A stretch of DNA of 64,000 nt from JAWPMT01 sp965229785 (GCA_965229785.1 CBDDJS010000001.1:186001-250000); one strand, 5' to 3'; positions 43,976 to 55,700 are shown, numbered from the stretch's first letter. Made by a program: numbers and translations. The notes: generated by a model not told the origin, from the sequence alone.

Positions 43976-44005
43976 GGGTGGCGTAATGGCGCCCCCTTAC
44001 TTTTG
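43976..44005 (+). terminator. Possible terminator of the micro-ORF transcript
   Basis: GGG-t-GGCG (43976-43983, T bulged) pairs with CGCCCCC (43990-43996); TTACTTTTG follows. It would end a transcript of about 190 bases from promoter B. Confidence 0.35.
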
Positions 44006-44006
44006 A

Positions 44007-44038
44007 TTGACTAGTTCCGGAAGGATAAGATATCTTTG
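44007..44038 (+). promoter_or_regulatory. Housekeeping-type Bacteroidota promoter of the ECF sigma gene
   Basis: TATCTTTG (44031-44038) fits the -7 consensus TAnnTTTG, with a TTG at 44007-44009 near the expected -33 position (21-base spacing, slightly long). It lies 75 bases before the sigma gene start. Confidence 0.5.
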
Positions 44039-44112
44039 TGCCGCCTCGGTATTCGGTGATGAACGTGGTTCCATCACAAGATGCTTCAGCGGAGAAAAGT
44101 ACGTCCCGGTAA

Positions 44113-44679
44113 ATGTTATTACGAAAATCATCGGATCTGAAAAAGTTGCTTAAAAAAGCGCAAAAAGGCGATCAAAGAAGCCAATTTGAGCTGTATGAGC
44201 AATTTTATGGATATGCGATGAGTGTCGCTTTGAGATTTTGTGACTCTCGGGAAGTAGCGAAAGAAGTAGTGCATGATGGCTTTATTAAGGCCTTTGCCAA
44301 ACTGTCTTCCGTTACCGGAGAGGACTCGTTCAAACCCTGGCTTAGAAGAATAATCGTGAATACAGCCATTGATTATCACCGGAAGGAAATGAGTCGTGGT
44401 GTCCATATGGACATTGTCGATCATGATGCGGCTGACATGTCAGAGGATTCTCTATCAAAATTGTCAGCAGAGGACATTTATGAAGCGATCAAATTGTTGC
44501 CCCCTGCTTATCGATTGGTTTTTACCCTTTACGCCGTTGAAGGGTATAAGCATGAAGAGATTGCCAAGAAGTTGAGTATCAGTGTTGGGACTTCAAAATC
44601 GAACTTGTCTAAGGCTCGGGTAAAACTACAAGGGATACTTACCCAAATGGAAACACCAAAGTTGATGAGCAATGGATAA
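44113..44679 (+). CDS. ECF-family RNA polymerase sigma factor
   Basis: The 188-residue protein has sigma region 2 (about 25-95; YEQFYGYAMSVALRFCDSREVAKEVVHDGFIKAF and the -10-binding WLRRIIVNTAIDYHRK, quoted here by their cores DGFIKAF and WLRRIIVNTAID) and region 4 (about 125-180; LPPAYRLVFTLYAVEGYKHEEIA core, then ISVGTSKSNLSKAR). Region 3 is absent, as in ECF factors. Its stop overlaps the start of the anti-sigma gene by 8 bases, so the two are translationally coupled. It is the best candidate for recognising promoters A-E. That assignment rests on proximity and on promoter B upstream. Confidence 0.92.
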   Translation: MLLRKSSDLKKLLKKAQKGDQRSQFELYEQFYGYAMSVALRFCDSREVAKEVVHDGFIKAFAKLSSVTGEDSFKPWLRRIIVNTAIDYHRKEMSRGVHMDIVDHDAADMSEDSLSKLSAEDIYEAIKLLPPAYRLVFTLYAVEGYKHEEIAKKLSISVGTSKSNLSKARVKLQGILTQMETPKLMSNG

Positions 44680-46255
44680 TTCGCTTTTCGACGATATCAT
44701 CAAAAACAAACTGGAGGATCATGTAGATCCGTCGGGGCCCAGTGCTGCGGAAATGAGCCGCATGTTGGATAGCATGCCTAAAGCGCCGGGCATGATCAGT
44801 GGTATTTCTACAGCAACCAAAATCGCTACGGCCGCCAGTGTGATTTTTATGATCACCACGATCTTTTTGATCTACCGAACCTACCTGCTAAATGATACCC
44901 TGACTTCCGTTCAACACGAGTTGATCAACCTGGGTAAGCAAAATCAGGAGATACTATACAAATACGATACCCTTTATTGGGACAGTTTACAGCACTATAC
45001 CCGCCAGGCCATTCAGGAACAGTACCAACAATTGCCCACTACAACTACCAGCGAACAACAAGCTGGTTTTAGTCTAAATGCCAATGACTCTGAGAGACTT
45101 GTTGGGCAATTACTGCAAGACTTGAAGCGTACCATCGAGGAAGATCCTGAATTTCGTAAAGCCATTCTGCAACAATTGGATATTCAGGAGCAGGAGTTGC
45201 CTGTATTTGAGGCGTTTGCCGCGGATGATACCAGGAAAGAGACGATAACGCCTCCGGTTTTGGAAGAAACATCGGAAGAAAAAGTAGTTCCAACGAAGAC
45301 GGACCTCACTGCGGTGTTATTAGAACTGGCTTCAGATGAAACGCACGCCAAAAAGTTAACCAACATCATGTTGGGTATGGACCCGGATACGCCTGAAGAA
45401 GATCAGCTAAATATGCCTGCTTCAAATTTGCTGAAAGCAGAATTGATGGCCATGTCGGAAGAGGATCAGGTTGAAATGATTGAGGATTTTTCACGCAATG
45501 AACCAGAAGCCGCTAATCTTACCATCAGGAGTCTGGGGCTGGACAGTGTGTTTGCCACCACACTTGATAAAAATGAATTTCTTCTAAGTGCACTACCGAA
45601 GCAGAACGATTCGCTTCAATCGGCAGGAATTGAGGATATTGCTCCCATCGTGAGAAAGCAAAAAAAACCGGTAAGTTGGTGGTTACAGGTGGGTGGTGGA
45701 GCCGGATTGGTAAGCATAAATTCGGCTGGTAATCCCTCCACAACCATTTTCCAGGCTGGAGTAGAAAGAAGAATTGGTGATCGGATCGGGATCCTTGCCG
45801 GAGCAGAATTTCAATCGACGGAAGGAGAGTCCTATGATGTTGAGAATTTCGACTTTTCTGTTTTTGATGAATTTGAAGTGGATGACATCAAGGAAATCAA
45901 GACTTATCTTACCTGGATGGATATTCCAATTGAGGCACGATTTTATGTCCTTCCGGGAAGAAAGATCAATCCGTTTTTAGGCGTTTCCGTAAGATTAAGA
46001 ACCTTATTAAGCGAGTCGTATAAAGTAGAAACAAACGCCGGAGGCGAATTCAATCCTTCTTTTACAAATGACAATAGTGCTATAGCGTTTCCGGCATTCG
46101 GAGCAGGTGCCGGCGCTCAGTTTTATTTAAACCCTCGTCTCTTCGGAGAATTGAAAGTCAATCAATCTTTCGCTGGCAGCGAACTTGACCTTTTAGGCGA
46201 TCGACTGAATAGCTTGCAAGCGCAGGGAAGCCTTTTCATTCGTCTTTCAAAATAA
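44672..46255 (+). CDS. Anti-sigma-like protein with its own outer-membrane barrel (dual-membrane-spanning)
   Basis: The 527-residue protein starts with about 48 cytoplasmic residues (sigma-binding candidate), a single inner-membrane helix (about 50-69, IATAASVIFMITTIFLIYRT), and a long acidic, Gln-rich periplasmic linker (about 70-330). A C-terminal domain of about 190 residues follows (from VSWWLQVGGGAGLVS) made of amphipathic strands like an eight-stranded OmpA/PorT-type barrel, ending FIRLSK. There is no cleavable signal peptide. This is the plan of the dual membrane-spanning anti-sigma factors described in Bacteroides, where one chain links the outer membrane to a cytoplasmic ECF sigma factor. 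Gene overlap with the sigma factor supports the pairing. The surface signal is unknown. Confidence 0.82.
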   Translation: MDNSLFDDIIKNKLEDHVDPSGPSAAEMSRMLDSMPKAPGMISGISTATKIATAASVIFMITTIFLIYRTYLLNDTLTSVQHELINLGKQNQEILYKYDTLYWDSLQHYTRQAIQEQYQQLPTTTTSEQQAGFSLNANDSERLVGQLLQDLKRTIEEDPEFRKAILQQLDIQEQELPVFEAFAADDTRKETITPPVLEETSEEKVVPTKTDLTAVLLELASDETHAKKLTNIMLGMDPDTPEEDQLNMPASNLLKAELMAMSEEDQVEMIEDFSRNEPEAANLTIRSLGLDSVFATTLDKNEFLLSALPKQNDSLQSAGIEDIAPIVRKQKKPVSWWLQVGGGAGLVSINSAGNPSTTIFQAGVERRIGDRIGILAGAEFQSTEGESYDVENFDFSVFDEFEVDDIKEIKTYLTWMDIPIEARFYVLPGRKINPFLGVSVRLRTLLSESYKVETNAGGEFNPSFTNDNSAIAFPAFGAGAGAQFYLNPRLFGELKVNQSFAGSELDLLGDRLNSLQAQGSLFIRLSK

Positions 46256-46524
46256 CTCGTGCCTTCTATCATTGCTAAGAGCTCTCAGTTGCACTAATTG
46301 CTTTGGTAGGAGGATAATGAGTTAACAGGAAGATTTGAACAAAAAACTAAAGGTGTTAAGCTTAGAGGTAGAGTGATCTTCTTATTATTCCGTAAATCCT
46401 GAATTAAGGTTGATGTATCGGTTTTAGTGGTTGGCGTGCTTCTTTAACCGGATAGTTCTGGTGTTGATCTTAATTACCAAAGGAAATAAGGCATTTTAGG
46501 GAACATGCACTATATTGAGCTGCA

Positions 46525-46542
46525 CTCCCACAAATTTGGGAG
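46525..46542. repeat. Inverted repeat before the propeller kinase start
   Basis: CTCCCA-caaatt-TGGGAG forms a 6-bp stem 14 bases upstream of the ATG at 46556. It favours that ATG over the one at 46505 and could affect translation. The rest of 46256-46524 holds nothing I recognise. Confidence 0.35.
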
Positions 46543-46555
46543 TAAATACGCCTGC

Positions 46556-49500
46556 ATGAGCTTAATCCGCCTGACCGACCTTTCCAAAAGGGTTGCCTCC
46601 TTCAAAATAGGGCTTTTCGTCTTGTTAATTGTAGCGATAGATGGGCAAAGACCTGCCAAAGGTCAGGATCTTGGATTACCCCCTTATCAATATTATGGTC
46701 CCCAGGATTACCTGGCAGCAAGTCGCAATTGGTCTATTGTTACGGATACGACAGGTGTGGTTTATGTAGCCAACGAAGATGGGGTCCTGCGATTTGATGG
46801 GATAAGTTGGGACTTGATTGAGCTTCCCTTTCAGCAAAAAGCTTATTGGGTTGAAATAGATGAACAAGGGGTAGTCTATGTTGGTGCCAATGGGGATTTT
46901 GGTAGGCTGATAGCCAACTCGGAAGGCTCTATCATTTATCAATCCCTGGCTGGAGATTTGCCGGAGGAATCCAGAAATTTCAATGTAGTATGGGAAGTAG
47001 TTTCTACTGAATTTGGTGTGGTTTTTCGATCGAGGAATCACCTTTTCAGATATGCCGAAGGTGAGTTGGAAGTGTTTTCGGTACCGGACAAGGGAAGGAT
47101 TTTTGATGCCGCTTACGCGGCCCGTGATATTGTTTATTTTCGAATATATGACCTTGGTCTGGGGTACCTGGATGAAGAAGGCATAAAGATATTGCCAAAC
47201 TCCTCATTCTTTGCTGAGAGAAAGGTCAATGGTATCTATGAATTTGGACCGGATCAGCTGCTCATCGCAACCCGTTTTGAGGGATTGTTTCTGTACGATG
47301 AAAACCAAATCGTACCTTTCAGGTCTGAGGTTGATGACTACCTGATTGAGAATAAAATTTATGACGGTCATCATTTGGCAGATGGCAATTATGCCTTGGC
47401 AACGATGGCTGATGGCTTAACGATAATCACACCAGAAGGCAAGGAGATGCTAAGGTTTGACGCGTCGAATGGCCTGGGAAACAACGCCACGCTATTTGTG
47501 ACAGAGAGCAATGATTACTTGTGGGTCGGCACAAAAAACGGCATATTTCAGATGGCACATCAAGCACCCTATCGGTTAGTCGGGAAAGAGTTTGGATTGA
47601 AAGGCCAGGTCAGTGATATATTTCGGTGGTCCAATGATCATTATGTGGCGTGTAATGATGGATTTTATCGATTAGAGGCGGATTCCCGAAATCCCAATTT
47701 CAAGGCGATTAATGAAAATACCATAGTGGATTGTGTTCACTTATTTGATCATGACAATACGCTTCATCTTGCCAGCTTGGAAGGTGTCTTTCAATATAAC
47801 GGAGACACTTTGACCAAACTATCTAAGTTTGCGGGAAGAGAGGTGGTCTCAACGAGTTTTGAGGGAACGTATCTTGCCTCGGAATTTTACTTTGGATTGT
47901 ATTTAGTTACCATCAAAGATCAGGGGTTATCTGAAACCAGAATAGCGGGCATAGATCGTCTGATCACGCAAATTGTGCGGATGGGGAATGATGATTTTTG
48001 GGTCCGCTCTATTGACGATGTGCTATACAAAATTTCTGTAGGGTCAAACCCAAATGGTGAGGCGGAAGCACAAATAGAACAACAATTGTCATTATCCCTG
48101 GATACTTACATCCTAAAGAAGAACGAGGAAATTTTATTGCTGTCTGGAGACGAGCTATTTCACATTGAAAATGGGCAGCTTGTAAAGTCAAACACACGAT
48201 TAACATTTCAATATCAGCCTCGAAAAGTAGTTTTTACTGATCCTCTCGAGGGTAATTCGTACCTTATTTGCTATGAAGATGCACAGAGCAGCACCTATTG
48301 TGAGAAGTTTAGTTTCGATGCAGCGGGGAGTTTAAACCCCAGCGGATCATTTATGTTCGTGGGATTCCGACCGAGTACGTTGTATTATGATCAGGACCGA
48401 AATGAGATTTGGTTGGGTGGGGCTGACGGGATCAGCATCTTTTTTGACCAGGAGCCGGCCAGTCATCAAGCATCAGCAACTTTGATCAGACAAATGATGG
48501 TCAACGATTCTGCCGTTAGTGTGAATCCGGGTCTTGTTCATCAATTGGGACATCAGGAAAATAATATTGAGATTTCATTTACCTCGAATTCAGGTTTGAG
48601 TGAAGGAAAATCACTGTTCCAGTATCGAATGATGGGAGGTAATGAAGACTGGTCTAACTGGTCGGATGAGTCCAAGGTGATCTATAGCGATCTAAGTCCG
48701 AATGATTATGAATTTCAGGTCCGGTCTAAATCACCCTATTCCGGTTTATCGGGTACAGGTGTGCTGGCCTTCAGCATTTCAAACCCCTGGTATAAAAACC
48801 CCTACGCTTTTCTTATTTACTTCGCGATTTTCCTCTCGATAGTCTATGTGGTCTATAGGATAAGGGTAAACGCTTTGGTGAGCAATCAAAAACTGTTGTC
48901 AAGGTCTGTCGCTGAAAAAACCAGGGAGCTGGCTAAAGCGAATACCGCGCTCAAGGATAAGGCGGAAAAACTTGAACAACTGAGTGAATTTAAATCACGC
49001 TTTTTCTCTAATGTGTCCCACGATCTTCGAACACCCATTGCGTTGCTCTCAGGTCGCATACAGTTGCTTTCTGAAGATGACGGTAGTCAATTCTCGGATA
49101 AAGCGAGTTTATATCTACAAAGACTGGAATCCGATACCACGAAAATTCTGGGCCTGGTCAACGACATTCAGGAACTGGTACAGATGGAAGAAGGTCAGCT
49201 TGAAATGAATTTTCAACGAGTTCAAGCCGAACCTTATTTCAGGAATATCTCAGGCCTTTTTGAGTCCTCCTGTCTGGAAAAGGGAATAGAGTTGCGATAT
49301 AAATCAAGAATTAATGCTGAGGTAGAGGTAGAATTGGATCCACATTATTTCGAAAGAATCCTGTTCAATCTGATTTCTAACGCTCAGAAATTCACCCCAA
49401 ATGGCGGAATGATTGAACTGACCATAAATGGAGATGACCAGTTTTTAACAATTGAGGTTGCGGACACGGGAGTAGGGATACCCGCCTCTGAGATTAACGA

Positions 49501-49675
49501 AATATTTAATCGAAGTTTTCAGGCCAATAATCAGTTGAAACGTGACAAGGGATTAGGTATCGGATTGAATGTGGTTCGTGAATTGGTTCAGATGCATCAT
49601 GGTAAAATTGAAGTGCACAGTGAAGAAGGAGTAGGCTCAAGTTTCGTCATATCCATACCCAGAAATTCGATATGA
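46556..49675 (+). CDS. Propeller/Y_Y_Y sensor histidine kinase
   Basis: From ATG 46556 (an alternative at 46505 adds 17 residues) a signal segment (FKIGLFVLLIVAIDG) leads into a periplasmic Reg_prop-type double propeller (about 60-640; repeated DxxGVVYVANEDGVLRFDG-like blades). A Y_Y_Y Ig-like domain follows (about 660-755; FQYRMMGGNEDWSNWS, YEFQVRSKSP), then a membrane helix (about 762-785) and a coiled coil. The kinase core has H-box NVSHDLRTP, N-box NLISNAQKF, and G-boxes DTGVGI and GLGIGLNV. Unlike hybrid two-component systems of this sensor type, no receiver or HTH follows, so it needs a separate response regulator. None is adjacent. It may sense surface polymers. Confidence 0.87.
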   Translation: MSLIRLTDLSKRVASFKIGLFVLLIVAIDGQRPAKGQDLGLPPYQYYGPQDYLAASRNWSIVTDTTGVVYVANEDGVLRFDGISWDLIELPFQQKAYWVEIDEQGVVYVGANGDFGRLIANSEGSIIYQSLAGDLPEESRNFNVVWEVVSTEFGVVFRSRNHLFRYAEGELEVFSVPDKGRIFDAAYAARDIVYFRIYDLGLGYLDEEGIKILPNSSFFAERKVNGIYEFGPDQLLIATRFEGLFLYDENQIVPFRSEVDDYLIENKIYDGHHLADGNYALATMADGLTIITPEGKEMLRFDASNGLGNNATLFVTESNDYLWVGTKNGIFQMAHQAPYRLVGKEFGLKGQVSDIFRWSNDHYVACNDGFYRLEADSRNPNFKAINENTIVDCVHLFDHDNTLHLASLEGVFQYNGDTLTKLSKFAGREVVSTSFEGTYLASEFYFGLYLVTIKDQGLSETRIAGIDRLITQIVRMGNDDFWVRSIDDVLYKISVGSNPNGEAEAQIEQQLSLSLDTYILKKNEEILLLSGDELFHIENGQLVKSNTRLTFQYQPRKVVFTDPLEGNSYLICYEDAQSSTYCEKFSFDAAGSLNPSGSFMFVGFRPSTLYYDQDRNEIWLGGADGISIFFDQEPASHQASATLIRQMMVNDSAVSVNPGLVHQLGHQENNIEISFTSNSGLSEGKSLFQYRMMGGNEDWSNWSDESKVIYSDLSPNDYEFQVRSKSPYSGLSGTGVLAFSISNPWYKNPYAFLIYFAIFLSIVYVVYRIRVNALVSNQKLLSRSVAEKTRELAKANTALKDKAEKLEQLSEFKSRFFSNVSHDLRTPIALLSGRIQLLSEDDGSQFSDKASLYLQRLESDTTKILGLVNDIQELVQMEEGQLEMNFQRVQAEPYFRNISGLFESSCLEKGIELRYKSRINAEVEVELDPHYFERILFNLISNAQKFTPNGGMIELTINGDDQFLTIEVADTGVGIPASEINEIFNRSFQANNQLKRDKGLGIGLNVVRELVQMHHGKIEVHSEEGVGSSFVISIPRNSI

Positions 49676-49730
49676 TTATCTAACCGGGGCTCCGCTCGAT
49701 CATCGATTGATCACAGATTGATTAACGTTT

Positions 49731-49764
49731 AGGCCTTCATCAGGATATTGACAAAGGCCTTTTC
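49731..49764 (+). terminator. Intrinsic terminator between convergent genes
   Basis: AGGCCTT (49731-49737) pairs with AAGGCCT (49754-49760), followed by a short T run. The palindrome could also stop minus-strand transcripts from the T9SS operon. Confidence 0.6.
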
Positions 49765-49778
49765 TGATAATTACGGTA

Positions 49779-52700
49779 CTACCGGGAAATCAAAACACGA
49801 TAGGTGATAAGTGTCGGAGAAGTAGCGGTAGGATCCAGAAAGCGCAGTAAATATACTCCGGGATCCTGATCAGAAATATCCAGTTGAAGCAGTTGGTTGA
49901 ATCCCCTGGGCACTTGCCGTTCCATCAGGACTTTACCCTGCAAGTTGATCAATTGTACATGGACCTCCCCGGAATTCAATTTCTTGTACCGGATGTTTAA
50001 TTCCTGATCAGCGGGGTTAGGATAGAGTTCCAGGTCTTTGAAATATTGTCGATAGAAGCCAAGTTCCTGAACCAGTTCCACGACTATCCCATCTTCTGAA
50101 ACAGTGGCTTCCAAGGTAAGTGAATTATCCTCGATGCCCCCTTCACCAATGGTGAATTCTACGAAACTTGTCGGATCCATGGGTATACCTGGGTACTCAA
50201 TATTCAGTCGGTAGGTTCCTTCTGGTAGAAAGTCGAAAGACACACGGCCATCATCATCGGTTTCCTTGTAGACGATCAGTTCGTACTCATCATTGAGCCC
50301 CCTTCCACCACCGGCCCTGCGCCTTCTGCGAAGTGAGCAACCTGCTCGTTTAACTTTTCTACGAGCCTCAATTCGTTCAGTACCCTCTTTTTCGGGATCA
50401 TTAGCAAAATCACTTTCCACGGTTAATTCAATCCTTCCGTCTCCGTCTGCTGCTGTTAATTCAGGAGGTTGTGCCTGCATGCGAATATCCTGGGTATTAT
50501 TTTCCCTTATTTGTAGCAAATCTGCTTCTTCCCAGAGGAAGGCACTTTCAAAATAGGTGGGAAGTAACCTAACCGAGTCAGTTCTTCCTCCCTTGTTTCT
50601 CAAGAAGAGTGTATCTGTTCGAACAGAGATCAGGTAATCACCCAAAATCACCTGATCAAATAAATAGCCATCTTCTTCGATGTTGAGCTGCTGCACAGAA
50701 TCAAAAGGGGTTTGCGGTGCCGTAACCTGTAAGAGCTGTATGCTTCCTTCATCCAGCAAGGTTTCCTCATCGTCAATATCAAAATAAGTGGGATTGAGGG
50801 AGAGCTCAGCGGTCGCATTGACCACTACGGGATGACTGGTCAGGGTCAAACCAGGAACCTGTTCGTTTGTCGCAGAAAGGGTATAAATACCCATGTTTTC
50901 ATAATCAATTTGTTCTATCAAATAGCTAGACCCATTGGCATTGGGAATGACGCCATTGATGACAGGTCCTGCAGCTTGCCATTGATATTGGTTCGCAGTG
51001 CCTGCCAATGAAAATGAAATCTGGTAATCATTTCCTTTTGGGACATTGATTGTTTGATCCGGATCACCAAAAGGTTGCTGATCGCTGTAATCAATGCCAT
51101 TTATGTTGGCGTTGGGTTCCAGGTCCGCAAAATCCAACAAATTGCCAGAGATGTTGAGCAAAGTCAGATTGGTCATGGTACTCATGTCTGGAAGACCACT
51201 GATGTTGTTTTCTGATAAATTGATCTCGGTTGCTCCGGTTAATTCTGTAATTGCTACCGGGACCTCACCAGTAAGATTTGCATCGGCTAGTCGGATGATT
51301 CCCACTCGACCATCGATGAGGTCAATGCCTTCCCAACTTTCGAGATCATTTTGATCTTGATTAGGCCAGTCTGCGTTGTTGGTCCAGTTGATGCCATCTA
51401 GTGCCTCAAACAGGGCGAGTAGCGCAACACGGTCTTTATCCAGGGTTCTGATAGAAAGATTAACGGGATTTGAGGTCAATGTCAGGTCAATCACTAAGGC
51501 ATTTGTCACTTCCACACTGTACGCTCCTTCATCTGCGAGCGAGAGGTTTTCTAAGGTCAGGGTAGGGCCTTCGTTGCTGATGGATTCTCCATTTTTAAAC
51601 CAGCGATAAATATTGTTTTCTCCGCTAATCGTACGATCGATAACCAGGTCATTGCCAATTTCTTCTGAAATGGTTTCCTGATCAAGTACAAGGGCCTGAT
51701 TAGTATATACTACTTCATCGGAGAGATTAACGAGTGTTTCCAGTGAGCCGAATTGAAGTTGGTTGTTCGAAACATTGATAAAAGTTGTATTCGCAATTCC
51801 CGAGATACTTCCTATACTCATAAGACTATTTTGGGATAGGTCTAATGTATCCAGAAGTTCCAATCCGGATTCGATGGCTGAAAGTGTTCCTGATAAGTTA
51901 TTATCGGTCAGGTTCAAGTCACTGACACGCGTGCCTTCTACTTTTACCCCAAACCAACTGTCCAGATTTCCAGAAAGCCAGTGATCATTCTGGGTCCAAT
52001 TGGTCCCATCCAGCTCCGTGTAGATCTGTACTAAAGCCAGTGAATCATTTTCGGAGAACGTAACCTGTTGGGTAGTTACGGCAATGGTATCCGAATAATC
52101 AGAAATGTCACCGGAATTAAAGGCCGCTCTGACTCGATAGTAGTAACTACTACTGCTATTTAAGTCAGTAATTTCCTGACTAGTGTTCTCTTGCTGCGCA
52201 TTTTCAAGACCTGATAAAAAAGTAGAAAAATCCTCCTCTGTACTCACATCCAGTAAGTAATGACTAACCCCTCCCTCAACAGATGACCAATTGGCAGTGA
52301 ATGCGTTGCTACTGACACCCGTGGCTGCCTGAGCCACAGTGGGTGAGGGCAAAATGACTAACTCATCTGCGCTATCATCGGTACCGGTGTTACCATCCAG
52401 GTCTGTGACGGTTATGGAGATATCATAAGTACCTACATCAAGTTGACCAATAACATCCGCATCTATGGTCCAATTTCCTTCTAAGATTACCACATCGGTA
52501 TAATTTACATCATTGATGGTCAGGACAATGGTCTCAACATCGGAATCAACAGTTCCAGAAAGGGCAGGAGACAGATCAAATGTGGAAAGACTAGTGATTG
52601 TGATGACCGGAGGCTCGCCTGTTGTTGTCACCTGAATGGTATCAGAATAATCTGATGTATTCCCTGAACCAAAGACTGCCCGAACACGGTAGAAGTAAGT

Positions 52701-55700
52701 CGTATTGCTACTCAAGTCTGTGATTTCCTGACTCGTTGAGGTTACAGGAGCACTTTCGTACCCGATGATGAAGGAGGAAAAATCTGTCTGTGTACTCACG
52801 TCGAGTAAGTAGTTAGAAACACCGCCCTCCACTGCAGACCAGTTTGCGGTAAAACCTTCGGTTCCAATGTCAGTAGCGGCTATTGCATCCGTAGGAGAGG
52901 GTAGAATGGTCAGTTCGTCTGTTGAAGTATCTGTTCCTTCATTTCCGTTGGTGTCAGTGGCTGTAACACTCACCTCATAGGTGCCAACATCCAATGGTCC
53001 CACGACATTCTCAGCAATTGACCAGGTGCCGTCTCCGATGATGATGTCCGTGTATTCAACATCATTGATGGTTACTGAAACGGTAGCTTCATTATCATCT
53101 ATCGTCCCTGAGATCGCTGGAGATAAGTCAGTTGTTGAAATGGAGGTCACGGTAATTACCGGCGGTGTGGTATCTTCTTCCAGCGTAGTGACCTGTATGG
53201 CATCGGAATAGTCCGATATGTCTCCTGAGTTGTATTGCACGCGAACCCGGTAGTAGTATGTTGTGTTGTCCGTCAGTCCTGTTATTGCACTACTGATTCC
53301 ACTAATCATTGCATTTTGAAAGCCGTCAACGAATGAAGAGAATTCAGAATCGGAGCTTACGTCCAGCAAATATTGATTAACTCCACCCGAAGCAGAAGAC
53401 CAATTCGCAGTGAACTGATCAGTTCCCACTTCGCTCGCCTCATTCGCAGTAGTTGTAGCTGGTAAAATGGTCAACTCGTCGTTAGAGGTATCTGTTCCTT
53501 CGTTTCCACTAGCGTCGGTTGCGGACGCAGTGACTTCATAAGTGCCAACATCCAGCGGGCCAATGACATCATCTGCGATGGACCAGGTTCCGGTGGCCAC
53601 CTGTACATCGGTATACTGGACACTATTGATGGTGACCGTGATGGTGGCCTCGTTATCATCTATGGTGCCGCCCAATGGAGGAGATTGATCCAATGTTGAC
53701 AAAGCAGTTACCGTTATGACAGGAGGGGTAACATCCGGAACAATTTCATTGGTCCAGTTAATGGTTCCGGAAGTTCCGGGATTATCATGATCGGATCCGC
53801 CGAACTCACCTTGATATTCATCGAAAGTGATCGTGGAAGCGATGCCGTCGTTGATGGTTACGTTGTGGGTTGGCCCGTTGGTAAAATTGAAACCGGAGAA
53901 TGTCTGTCCATCATAGCCTGCACCAAAAGTCAGGTATGAAGCATCGGACCCATTTTCGAAAGTTAGGTTTGTCAGTGTTGCGGAACCGCCCAATAAGGAA
54001 AGGCCATTGCCTCCGGTTCCGGAGAGGGTTACATCGGACCAGTTGAAATTACCACTGTTTTGTGTGATGGTGAATTGATCTGAAACGGTGGCACGTTGCA
54101 GCGCAGATGAATTACCGGAAATATTGACCTGTCCTCCATTATTGATCAGGCTACCGCCATTGCCGAAGGTAATGACTTGATCAGTCAGAGAAAGTGTTCC
54201 TCCCGTGAGCGAAATCCCTCCGCTCCCGGAAAAAGTCAAAGCTTCGGTGACGGCCGTGCCACTATTGATCGTTAGCATTTTACTGGGCCCAAAAGTGAGC
54301 GCACTGCTGGCAGTGAAGGTCTCTGTGGTGGTATTGATGATTAAATGCGGAAGCGCTACCCCATTAGAAAATGAAGTGGCCATTGAGGCTGCCAATGTGC
54401 CATTGGTACCAAATGTCAGGTTATCCGCAGCGGAGAAAGCCCATGAAGTACCGATGTTCATGGTTGATTCATTCAGGTTTAAGGTGACACCCGTACCCGG
54501 TGATGTAAAAGTGCCACTGTATTGAAAATCATTGATGAGCGCTAAAGTCACAGTTGCTTCCATGGTGAGGTTTTTGAAATCGCCACCGGTGATGGTATGA
54601 CTGTTTCCTGCCGCGATCAACGACCATTTTTCTGACGAACTGAGGCTTCCATTGTTTACAAATTCGGCATTCCCGATTAATCGGACCTCATTGTCTTGTT
54701 GAATATCGATCAGTAAGCCTGAAGCAATTCCAAGGGAATCATTGATGATCAACTCATCTCCACTGGCAAAGTCCAGAACTTTGGTTCCTGTACCTCCAAA
54801 TGCCAATTGAAAAAAGGTGATGTCGCCTTCGTGTTGATAGGTTTGTGTACCTCCATCAAGGACTAACTTCCCAGTAGATGGTGTCAATATGCCATTGGTT
54901 TCTTTTTTGAATCGGCCCTTTACATGAACTTCATTAGTAGTGAGGTCAAGATTACCGCCAGTAGTCAGTGTCAAGGCGAAGACGGAAGGACTAGCCAGGT
55001 CTAAACTGACTGCATGTGCCACAACGACACTGTCATTTTCTGCAGGAATCGCATTCCGTGACCAGGTAGCTGGATTGTTCCAATTCCCGTCAGCCACCGA
55101 TTGGTTCAATTCGGGACTTAAGATCTCAATGGCTTGGGTGAGATAGTTGCCCCAACGTCCCTGATCATCTTGAGCACGAACACTGATCAAATGGTTGCCA
55201 GGAACTAGAGAAGCAGTAGCCAGGTTCACCGTTTCTGCAAAATTGCTCACGGGAAAAGTGCCTGACGCAGAGGTCGCTGCTCCGACTCCAGGATCGGTAT
55301 TGATGAAATACTCGATGGCTGTTATTTGATTGCCGGTAGCTCCTGCTTCTACAAGTATAGTAGCCGACTGATAAGAACCCCAGGTTCCGTTTTCCAGTTT
55401 TCCCCGTAAGTAGAGCGTGTGGAATCCAGTAGACAGACTAGAGATATCTATGGTTTCGTTCAGTTGCTGCAAGGACGAAGGCGCTACGCTGATCGGCGTT
55501 CCTAAGCCCTGCCCCGGATCGGTATTGATGAAATATTCCAGCGATTCGACTACAACCACATCACCTTGTCCGACAGATGACTCCACCAGAATGGTCTGCG
55601 ACGTGTACACTCCCCAGGGACCATTTTCCAATTTGCCTCGTAAATAGATGGTATGAAATCCAGGCTCCTCACCTGAGAGGTCGATGGTCTCGGTAAGGCT

